Shown one piece after another: positions 33,713 to 41,261 of a stretch of 64,000 nt of DNA. The DNA is taken from contig JAITUC010000038.1 of assembly GCA_031286585.1 (NCBI GenBank), positions 310,001 to 374,000 on the forward strand, given 5' to 3'. The notes beneath the pieces are model-generated. The model was not told the DNA's origin. It made no database searches and saw only the letters and a list, made by a program, of their open reading frames with translations. The number at the start of each line of letters is the position of its first letter. Position 1 is the stretch's first letter. A program made the translations under genes and the position numbers. The DNA comes from Delftia acidovorans (GTDB taxonomy: Bacteria > Pseudomonadota > Gammaproteobacteria > Burkholderiales > Burkholderiaceae_C).

Positions 33713-35836
33713 ATGCACGAACACTCTCGAATGCTCACAGTTCAGAGAAACACACAAAAATTTACATTTATTGCATGGATCACGGTCTCGCTCGGTTTGC
33801 TCGCATTTTTCGTGCTGAGCCCGGCGTCCATGTCTCCCCCTGACAAGGGACTGCGGCTTGGCCGGGACCTGCCCATGCAGGTGCTGACCGATGCGGGCCG
33901 CAGCATGACCATTGAGCAGGTCGCGGCCCTGCCCGATGATGCCTTCGAAACCCGGCGCACGCCTTTGAACGAGGGCTATACCCGCCAGGCTTACTGGGTA
34001 AGGGTCGCGACGCCAGCCCTTGCGCCCGCAAGCGGGCTGGCCGGCAACGATCCGCTGTGGCTGGAGATCACGCCCACCTATCTGGACAGGGTCACGCTCT
34101 ACCAGCAGGCGCATGGCCTGTGGAAGGCAAGGGAAAGCGGTGACACCGTGCCCATGGCTCAGCGCATCCATGTGCGCCCGCTGGTGTTTCCGCTGCGCGC
34201 CGGCCAGCCCTTTGTGCTTCGCATAGAGACCAGCAGCGCCATGCAGCTGTACGCAACGGTCTGGCGCAGTACCGGGCTGGTGGCATGGTTGTCCAGCGTG
34301 GAATGGGCCTCCGGAGTGCACCAGGGCGTGAACCTGGTGCTCACGCTGCTGATCGCGGGTGCGGCCCTGGCCCTGCGCATGCGCAGCCTCATGGCCATGA
34401 CCCTGCTGGCCTTCGTGGTGCTCGTCCACAACGCCAATGTACGTGGCTACGCGCAGCTGTGGCTGCCGGAGCCCTGGGCGCCGCATGCGGATCTCTGGGT
34501 CAGCGTGGGCGTCTTCCTGCTGCCCGCCGCCTTTGCCTGGCAGGCTCGCGAGACCTTGACGCGCGGCACGGCCTGGCGCCGCATCGACCGCATGCTGGTG
34601 GTGTTGACCGTGGCACCCTTGCTGGCCGTACTCAGCATACCGATGGGACACTACACCCAATGGGCCTGGCTGGGGGTCAGCGTGCCCTGGATGGCCAGCC
34701 TGCTGAGTGCGCTGGTGGCTTGGCAGAACCTGTTCCGCCAGGGCCCCTCCATCGTCAACCTGCTGGTGCTGATCCCCTACACGCTGCATGCGGTCATGGG
34801 CGTGCATGTGGCTGCCGCGTTCACGGGACTGGTGTCCTCCGATATCGAGGCAGGCATGTACTGGCAGCTGGAATCGCTGCTGCTGTACATCCTGATCATC
34901 ATTGCCGTGGGCGCCAGCCTGGTCGAGAAATTCCAGAATTCCATGGACAGGCAGGCCCAGCTGCTGGACTCGCTGGCCCGGTCGGAACATGCGCTGGAAG
35001 GCCGGGTGCGCACGCGCACGGCGGAGCTGCTGCATGCGCAAAACGCGCTGCAGGCCGCCTTGCATGGCGAGCGCACGCTGCGGCTGGAGCAGCGCCAGTT
35101 CTTCAACATGGTCAACCATGAATTCCGCACGCCGCTGGCCGTAGTCGACAGCGCGGCCACCGAGCAGTTGACCTTTCCGTCGGCCGACATCGATTCGCAA
35201 CTGGAGCGTGCCGCCCAGATCCGGCGCGCCTGCCGACGCCTCACGGCCCTGGTGGACAACTGCCTGGTCAGCGACCGCCTGGACGCGCCCGCATTCCGGC
35301 TGCAGCTTGACCGGGTGCCCGTGATGGACCTGATCGACGATGCCGTGCAGCTCGTGCACTGGTCGCGCCGCCACCATCTGAAGCTGGAGACTGCGGGCGT
35401 ACCCGCCTCCTGGGAGTGCGATCCCACCCTGGTGCGCATCGCCTTGTCCAATCTCGTGGACAACGCCGTGAAATACGCCCAGGCCGGGGAGATCGCCGTG
35501 CGCGCCCGCATGGACGAGCAAGGTCGCCTGGAACTCACCGTCAGCGACGAAGGCCCCGGCCTTGCGCCCGAGCTGGCGCAGCGCATCTTCGAGCTGCACG
35601 AGCGTGGAGAACGCGCAGATCAGACCCGGGGCTTCGGCCTGGGTCTGTGGGTGGCTCGGCGCGTGGCCCAGATGCACGGCGGCGATGTGCAGGTCATGCC
35701 AGCCCCGGGCGGCGGCACCTGCTTCACGCTGACGCTGCCCAGCGACATTCCCGAAGACAGCGGCCTTGCCACGGCGGCCACGCCCTCCGCTTCGCCCTCC
35801 TCGCCTGCCTTGCCCGCATCGCCATGCGTATCCTGA
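33713..35836 (+). CDS. 7TMR-DISM sensor histidine kinase, copy 1
   Basis: A 707-residue sensor kinase. An N-terminal anchor helix leads to a periplasmic 7TMR-DISM extracellular domain (about residues 30-185, with DPLWLEITPTYLDRVTLY), a seven-helix membrane block (about 200-400), a coiled coil, HisKA and HATPase_c. His469 in NMVNHEFRTPLA is the phosphorylation site; the N box is LSNLVDNAVKY, G1 is DEGPGLAPE and G2 is GFGLGLWVARR. The C-terminal 25 residues are Ala/Ser/Pro-rich. The ATG at 33713 was preferred to an upstream TTG; an ATG at 33731 is also possible. It overlaps copy 2 by 13 bp, so both are translated together. Confidence 0.93.
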   Translation: MHEHSRMLTVQRNTQKFTFIAWITVSLGLLAFFVLSPASMSPPDKGLRLGRDLPMQVLTDAGRSMTIEQVAALPDDAFETRRTPLNEGYTRQAYWVRVATPALAPASGLAGNDPLWLEITPTYLDRVTLYQQAHGLWKARESGDTVPMAQRIHVRPLVFPLRAGQPFVLRIETSSAMQLYATVWRSTGLVAWLSSVEWASGVHQGVNLVLTLLIAGAALALRMRSLMAMTLLAFVVLVHNANVRGYAQLWLPEPWAPHADLWVSVGVFLLPAAFAWQARETLTRGTAWRRIDRMLVVLTVAPLLAVLSIPMGHYTQWAWLGVSVPWMASLLSALVAWQNLFRQGPSIVNLLVLIPYTLHAVMGVHVAAAFTGLVSSDIEAGMYWQLESLLLYILIIIAVGASLVEKFQNSMDRQAQLLDSLARSEHALEGRVRTRTAELLHAQNALQAALHGERTLRLEQRQFFNMVNHEFRTPLAVVDSAATEQLTFPSADIDSQLERAAQIRRACRRLTALVDNCLVSDRLDAPAFRLQLDRVPVMDLIDDAVQLVHWSRRHHLKLETAGVPASWECDPTLVRIALSNLVDNAVKYAQAGEIAVRARMDEQGRLELTVSDEGPGLAPELAQRIFELHERGERADQTRGFGLGLWVARRVAQMHGGDVQVMPAPGGGTCFTLTLPSDIPEDSGLATAATPSASPSSPALPASPCVS

Positions 35837-37893
35837 ATCTGCTGCGCGTCCTGAACCGGCTTGCCCTGCCGGGCTGGCTGGTGTTTTCGCTGGTCCTGGT
35901 GGTCTGCTTCATCCTCAGCCCGGCCTGGCAATCCCTGCCCGCCAAGCGCCTGCAGTTGGGCACGGACCTGCCCATGCTGGCGCTTGTCGATGCACAGGGC
36001 AGCTTCACCATCGATCAGGTGGCCGCCCTGCCGGACACGGACTTCACCCTGCTCGACACACCGCTGAACAAGGGCTATACGCGAGATGTGTATTGGCTCA
36101 AGGTGCAGGCGCCTTACATCGCAGCCGGCAAGGCAGACCCCGAGCACGATCCGCTGTGGCTGGAAATCCTGCCCAGTTATCTGGACCGCGTTGCGCTCTA
36201 CCAGCGCGTGGACGGCGCATGGCGCGTGCGCAGCAGCGGCGATACGGCCACAGACGAACCGCGCGTGCATGTCCGGCAGCTGGTGTTTCCGCTGTACCCG
36301 GGCCAGCCCTTCATCCTGCGCGTGCAGACTTCCAGCCCCATGCAGCTGGACGCCACGATCTGGCGCAGCAGCGGCCTGATGACGCAGTTCTCGGCCGTGG
36401 AATGGGCATCAGGCATCCACCAGGGCATCAACCTCATGCTGGCCCTGCTGATCATCGGCGCTGCCCTGGCCCTGCGCCTGCGCAATCTGGCCGCCATGGC
36501 CGTGGCCGCCATCGCCGTACTGGTCCACGGCGCCAGCGACCGGGGGTACCTGCAGATCTGGCTGCCCGACCATCTCGCGCACTGGGGCCATCTGTGCGTC
36601 AGCCTTGGCACCTTGATGCTTCCCGCCGCCCTGGCCTGGCAGATGCGCGAACTGCTGACCCGCGACACACGATGGCGGCGCATGGACCGGGCCCTGCTCG
36701 TCCTGGGAATCCTGCCTCTGCTGTGCCTGCCCAGCATCCCGCTGGGCCGCTACCAGGACTGGGCCTGGATAGGGGTTGGCGCCCCATGGGCGATCAGCGC
36801 ACTATTCGCCGTGGTGGCATGGAGCAATCTGCTGCGCGAGCGTGCCAGCTTGGTCCATGTGCTGATGGTCGTCCCCAGCACCATGTACGGACTGATGGGC
36901 CTGTATGTGACGGCAGCCTATGTCGGCCTGACCAGCCTGCCCACCATAGAGACCAGCGTGTTCTGGCAGCTCAACACCTTGCTGGTCAACATCGTGATCA
37001 CCGTGGCCGTAGGCGCCAGCCTGATCCAGAAATTCCGCGACTCCATGGCTCGCCAGGCACAACTGCTCGAGTCCCTTGCCAAGTCCGAGCATGCGCTGGA
37101 AGAGCGTGTACGCCTGCGCACGGCCGAGCTGCTGCGCGCACAGAACGCGCTGCAGGCGGCACTGCACAGCGAACGCACGCTGCGGCTGGAGCAGCGCCAG
37201 TTCTTCAACATGGTCAACCATGAATTCCGCACGCCGCTGGCCGTGGTGGACAGCGCGGCCACCGAGCAGCTGTCCTTTCCCTCGCCCGACATCGACTCCC
37301 AGCTGGAGCGCGCTGCCCAGATCCGCCGCGCCTGCAGGCGCCTGACGGCCCTGGTGGACAACTGCCTGATCAGCGACCGCCTGGATGCTCCAGCCTTCCG
37401 GCTGCAATTGCGCCGCGCTCCCGTCATGGAGCTGGTCGATGATGCCGTGCAGCTCGTGCACTGGTCACGCCGCCACCATCTGAACCTGGACAACGCCAAT
37501 GCGCCCGCCACATGGGAGTGCGACTCCACGCTCACCCGCATCGCCCTGTCCAACCTCGTGGACAACGCGGTGAAATACGCCAAAGCCGGAGAAATCGCCG
37601 TGCGCGCGCGCACCGACGAGCACGGCCAGCTGGAACTCACTGTCAGCGACCAGGGCCCGGGTCTTGCCCCCGAGCTGGCGCAGCGCATCTTCGAGCGCTT
37701 CGAGCGCGGCCACCGCGCGGACCAGGCCCGCGGCTTCGGCCTGGGCCTGTGGGTCGCCCGGCGCATTGCGCGCCTGCATGGCGGTGACATACAGGCAGCA
37801 CCCTCCCCCGAGGGGGGCACGAGCTTCACACTCACGCTGCCGGTGCGCGCTCCCGCTCCAATGCAGGCCAAAACCATGCGAACAGATACTTGA
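35824..37893 (+). CDS. 7TMR-DISM sensor histidine kinase, copy 2
   Basis: A 689-residue paralogue of the preceding kinase with the same architecture: anchor helix, extracellular DISM domain, seven membrane helices, HisKA with His466 in NMVNHEFRTPLA, and HATPase_c with LSNLVDNAVKY, DQGPGLAPE and GFGLGLWVARR. The kinase core is nearly identical to copy 1 over the HisKA region, while the extracellular domain and final helices differ much more. That pattern suggests two inputs feeding one output. Its ATG lies 13 bp inside the end of copy 1. Confidence 0.93.
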   Translation: MRILNLLRVLNRLALPGWLVFSLVLVVCFILSPAWQSLPAKRLQLGTDLPMLALVDAQGSFTIDQVAALPDTDFTLLDTPLNKGYTRDVYWLKVQAPYIAAGKADPEHDPLWLEILPSYLDRVALYQRVDGAWRVRSSGDTATDEPRVHVRQLVFPLYPGQPFILRVQTSSPMQLDATIWRSSGLMTQFSAVEWASGIHQGINLMLALLIIGAALALRLRNLAAMAVAAIAVLVHGASDRGYLQIWLPDHLAHWGHLCVSLGTLMLPAALAWQMRELLTRDTRWRRMDRALLVLGILPLLCLPSIPLGRYQDWAWIGVGAPWAISALFAVVAWSNLLRERASLVHVLMVVPSTMYGLMGLYVTAAYVGLTSLPTIETSVFWQLNTLLVNIVITVAVGASLIQKFRDSMARQAQLLESLAKSEHALEERVRLRTAELLRAQNALQAALHSERTLRLEQRQFFNMVNHEFRTPLAVVDSAATEQLSFPSPDIDSQLERAAQIRRACRRLTALVDNCLISDRLDAPAFRLQLRRAPVMELVDDAVQLVHWSRRHHLNLDNANAPATWECDSTLTRIALSNLVDNAVKYAKAGEIAVRARTDEHGQLELTVSDQGPGLAPELAQRIFERFERGHRADQARGFGLGLWVARRIARLHGGDIQAAPSPEGGTSFTLTLPVRAPAPMQAKTMRTDT

Positions 37894-38014
37894 AACATGG
37901 CGCCCCGGAGAATCCACGATAATGAAAAGTTAGCCATCGGCGCAATCCCTGTTTGGAACGCGCACTCCGCGCCACCCCCGGCCCATACGCCCGCGCACAC
38001 CTATTTTTCTGTCC

Positions 38015-39331
38015 ATGAGCGTTATCTCCACCCCCGTAGACATCAATCGCAAACATCTGGAAGCGGCCCGCCAACAGATCGAGCAAGGCAATCTGAAGAA
38101 AGCCGCACAGACCCTTAACAAGGCCCAACGCCAGATGCCGAACGACGCGCGCGTCTTCATGCTGGCAGCGCTGATGGCGGAGAAGGCAGGCAATCACGCC
38201 AAAGCCGAAGAGGCATTTGAGCATTGCATCGGACTGGCGCCCATGTGGGGACCCGGTCTGCTGGAAGCCGCACTCTATCGGGCACGCCGTAGCCAATTCG
38301 ACTCTGCCGTGGAGCTGGCAGAGAAAGTGGCGCGCATCGAGCCCGGCAATCCGCAAGTACTGGCAGGTGTGGTGGACATTGCCCACCGGGCCGGCCATAC
38401 CGCAATGGCAGTCGAGCATCTGCGCAGAGGCTTGCAGCTATTTCCCGGCGACACCACGCTGCGCCAGTATCTGGCCACCGATCTGAGCAGCCTGCAAGAA
38501 CACACAGAGGCGGCACAGATCTGGGATGCCCTGGTACAGGAGCAGCCCGAGCATCCGTCACTGCGCCTTGGCCGCATCAAGGCCTGCATCGCACGCGGCG
38601 AGCCCGCTGCGGCACAGCCTGACATCCACATGCTGCAGGAACGATCCCCCGAGGATGCCACGCTGACCTACTATGCAGCCCTGGCCCGAGGCGAAACCCC
38701 GGCCCACCAGCCCGTGGAAATGCACCGTTCCCTGTTCGACGGGCTGGCCGAGCAATACGACATGCACATGGTGCGTGGCCTCGGCTACCAGTTGCCAAAG
38801 CGCATCGCTGAGCAACTGGTCGCGCGCCATCCGGAAAAGGACTTCAATCTGCTGGACCTGGGCTGCGGCACAGGCCTGCTGGGAGTCTGCCTGGGCCCCA
38901 TGCAAGGCTTCCTGATCGGCGTGGATAGTTCCGTGAAAATGATCGAACAGGCAGCACGGCACCGCATCTATGACCGTTTCCACAACGTGAGCCTGCTGGA
39001 TGCCCTGCGAGACACGCCAGACAGCGAATACGACGTGATTACCTGCCTCGATGTACTCATTTACGTGGGTGATGCAGCTACGGTCATCCCCAATGCCGCA
39101 CGCATTCTCAAGACGGGTGGCGAATTCATCTTCTCCTGCGAAACTGCCCCGGAAGACGGTCCTGACCTGGTCCTCCAGTCCAGCCAGCGCTATGCCCACA
39201 AGCGCAGCCATATCGAAGCACTGTGCAAGCAAGCCGGCTTCAGCGTCTCGACGCAGGAGTTGGTGCTGCGCCAGGAAGGTGGCGAGCCGGTACAGGGCTT
39301 TGTCGTGACGGCAACCAAGACCGCTGCCTGA
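38015..39331 (+). CDS. TPR-containing SAM-dependent methyltransferase
   Basis: A 438-residue protein in two parts. Residues 10-225 are TPR-like helical hairpins (for example EAARQQIEQGNLKKAAQTLNKA and FMLAALMAEKAGNHAKAEEAF). Residues 235-438 form a class-I methyltransferase with motif I LLDLGCGTGLLG, motif II IGVDSSVKMI and motif IV DVITCLDVLIYVGD. The MHRSLFDGLAEQYDMHM linker is typical of this TPR-methyltransferase class. The substrate is unknown; the TPR part suggests a protein partner. It lies 121 bp after the kinase pair on the same strand, with no terminator seen between. Confidence 0.88.
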   Translation: MSVISTPVDINRKHLEAARQQIEQGNLKKAAQTLNKAQRQMPNDARVFMLAALMAEKAGNHAKAEEAFEHCIGLAPMWGPGLLEAALYRARRSQFDSAVELAEKVARIEPGNPQVLAGVVDIAHRAGHTAMAVEHLRRGLQLFPGDTTLRQYLATDLSSLQEHTEAAQIWDALVQEQPEHPSLRLGRIKACIARGEPAAAQPDIHMLQERSPEDATLTYYAALARGETPAHQPVEMHRSLFDGLAEQYDMHMVRGLGYQLPKRIAEQLVARHPEKDFNLLDLGCGTGLLGVCLGPMQGFLIGVDSSVKMIEQAARHRIYDRFHNVSLLDALRDTPDSEYDVITCLDVLIYVGDAATVIPNAARILKTGGEFIFSCETAPEDGPDLVLQSSQRYAHKRSHIEALCKQAGFSVSTQELVLRQEGGEPVQGFVVTATKTAA

Positions 39332-39340
39332 CGGGCCTTC

Positions 39341-39949
39341 TCAAGCCCACGCCACCTCGTGCGTGGGCGCGCCACCGCCCTCGGCAAAGCCATCCCGCGC
39401 CCAGCGCGAACTCCGGGGCACGTGCAGCAGCAGAAACTCCATCTGATCGGCCAGGATCCGCCGGTTGCGCAGGATGAAGTCTTCCCAGAGGCTGGGTATG
39501 TAGGGTGTGTAGAGCAGTGGCATGCGCGCCTGCTCGGGCGTGCGGGCACCCTTGCGGTGGTTGCAGGAGCGGCAGGCCGTCACTAGGTTCATCCACTGGT
39601 GGCCTCCCCCTGCGGAGATGGGCACGATGTGCTCGCGAGTGAGGTCGTTTTCGTGGAACAAGCGGCCGCAATAGGCGCAGATGCAGCGGTCGCGTGCGAA
39701 CAGCTTGCCGTTGGTCAGGCCGGGCTGCAGGCTGTGCGGATTGATGGAAGGCGCACCGCGCGTGCCGATGATGCTGTTGATGTGGATGACCGACTGGCAG
39801 CCCGTGACGGCATTGTGACCACCGCGGAAACAGGCGACCTCTCCGCCGGACTCCCAGCGCACATCGTCCGCCGCGTAATGCAGCGCCGCCTGCTCCAGCG
39901 TGATCCAGGATTGGGGCAGCCCTTGGGCCGACAGCTTCAAGACCTTCAC
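39341..39949 (-). CDS. HNH endonuclease family protein
   Basis: A 202-residue protein with a C-terminal HNH nuclease domain. Zinc pairs are CAYCGRLF and CRSCNHRKG; the catalytic segment is LTREHIVPISAGGGHQWMNLVTAC, with the HNH His, Asn and final His in place. The N-terminal 85 residues carry SWITLEQAALHYAADDVRWE and resemble other Burkholderiales HNH proteins. The GTG at 39949 was chosen because a strong GAGGAGG lies 6 bases upstream. No intron, intein or phage gene flanks it, so it is probably a resident nuclease, perhaps a defence or repair enzyme. Confidence 0.87.
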   Translation of the reverse strand: MKVLKLSAQGLPQSWITLEQAALHYAADDVRWESGGEVACFRGGHNAVTGCQSVIHINSIIGTRGAPSINPHSLQPGLTNGKLFARDRCICAYCGRLFHENDLTREHIVPISAGGGHQWMNLVTACRSCNHRKGARTPEQARMPLLYTPYIPSLWEDFILRNRRILADQMEFLLLHVPRSSRWARDGFAEGGGAPTHEVAWA

Positions 39950-40106
39950 GACACGCCTCCTCTGACACCAAAGTGAACGGGAATGCAGCCAGTGCACAGG
40001 GCCTGCAAGGCAGGCCTTATCGAGGCAATATACTCTGTTTCCATGTCGGATTGACAGCCTGCGCTGGCTGCGCGCGTGCCAGCCGCTATTGAAAACAAAG
40101 CGTCCC

Positions 40107-41156
40107 ATGAAGATTTTTCGAGGCTTCAACCATCCAGGGCGGGAATCGGCCTGTGCCGTCACCATCGGCAATTTCGATGGTGTCCACCGCGGCCACCAAG
40201 CCATGCTGGCCCTGCTGTCGGCCGAGGCTGCACAGCGCGGCGTGCCCACTTGCGTGCTGACCTTCGAACCCCATCCGCGCGACTACTTCGCCCAGACCCT
40301 GGGACGGCCCGGGATCGCCCCGGCGCGCATAGGCACGCTGCGCGACAAGCTGTCGGAGTTGGAGCGCCGCGGCGTGAACCAGACCGTGGTGCTGCCCTTC
40401 AACCAGACGCTGGCCAGCCAGTCGCCGCAGGCCTTCATAGACGAGGTGCTGGTGGCGGGCCTTGGCGCGAAATACGTGCTGGTTGGCGACGACTTCCGCT
40501 TCGGCGCCCAGCGTGCGGGCGACTACGCCATGCTGGATGCGGCGGGCCAGCGCCAGGGTTTTGACGTGGCCCGCATGAACAGCTACGAGGTGCACGGCCT
40601 GCGCGTGTCCAGCACCCATGTGCGCGCGGCCCTGGCCGAAGGGCGCATGCAGGACGCCGCGCGGCTGCTGGGCCATCCCTACACCATCTCCGGCCATGTG
40701 GTGCACGGCCGCAAGCTGGGCCGCAGCCTGGCCGAGAGCCGCCAGGGCGCGGGCGACGGCTTTCGCACGCTGAACCTGCGCTTCAACCATTGGAAGCCCG
40801 CGGCCAGCGGCATCTTCGCCGTGCTGGTCCATGGCCTGAATGAACGACCGCTGCGCGGCGTGGCCAACCTCGGCGTGCGCCCTTCCCTGGACCCGACGGA
40901 CGTCAACGGCGGGCGTGTCCTGCTGGAGACGCATTGCCTGGATTGGCCCGGCGCGCCGGGAGGCGAAGAGGCCTACGGTAAAATCATCCGCGTGGAACTT
41001 CTGCACAAACTGCACGACGAGCTGAAGTACGACAGTCTCGACGCCCTCACCGCCGGCATCGCCAAGGACTGCGATGACGCGCGCGCGTTCTTCTCAACCA
41101 TCCACGCCCCCATCTACACCGAGACCCGTCGCCAGACCACGCGCGACCGAATTTGA
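40107..41156 (+). CDS. ribF: Bifunctional riboflavin kinase/FAD synthetase RibF
   Basis: A 349-residue bifunctional enzyme that makes FMN and then FAD. The N-terminal nucleotidyltransferase has VTIGNFDGVHRGHQAML and LTFEPHPRDYF, plus VLVGDDFRFGAQRAGDY. The C-terminal kinase has SGHVVHGRKLGRSL and GVRPSLDP. Between GRSL and the GFRTLNLRF strand (the PTANL position of E. coli RibF) there are nine extra residues, AESRQGAGD, and the PTAN core reads RTLN. It starts the ribF-ileS-lspA run that is also found in E. coli and many proteobacteria. Confidence 0.94.
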   Translation: MKIFRGFNHPGRESACAVTIGNFDGVHRGHQAMLALLSAEAAQRGVPTCVLTFEPHPRDYFAQTLGRPGIAPARIGTLRDKLSELERRGVNQTVVLPFNQTLASQSPQAFIDEVLVAGLGAKYVLVGDDFRFGAQRAGDYAMLDAAGQRQGFDVARMNSYEVHGLRVSSTHVRAALAEGRMQDAARLLGHPYTISGHVVHGRKLGRSLAESRQGAGDGFRTLNLRFNHWKPAASGIFAVLVHGLNERPLRGVANLGVRPSLDPTDVNGGRVLLETHCLDWPGAPGGEEAYGKIIRVELLHKLHDELKYDSLDALTAGIAKDCDDARAFFSTIHAPIYTETRRQTTRDRI

Positions 41157-41261
41157 CGCTCCCCGTCACCTGCCCGGGCGCGGGTGCGCACCAGGCTTCC
41201 CTCCCCTTTTTCCGTGCCTGGACCAGACGGTCCGGGCTCTGGCCTGCTTTCAAGGTTCTCC

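Noticed and set aside
39341..39949. HNH gene as a homing endonuclease or mobile element
   Set aside because: No intron, intein, inverted repeat or disrupted gene surrounds it; it is a normal gene with its own ribosome-binding site.
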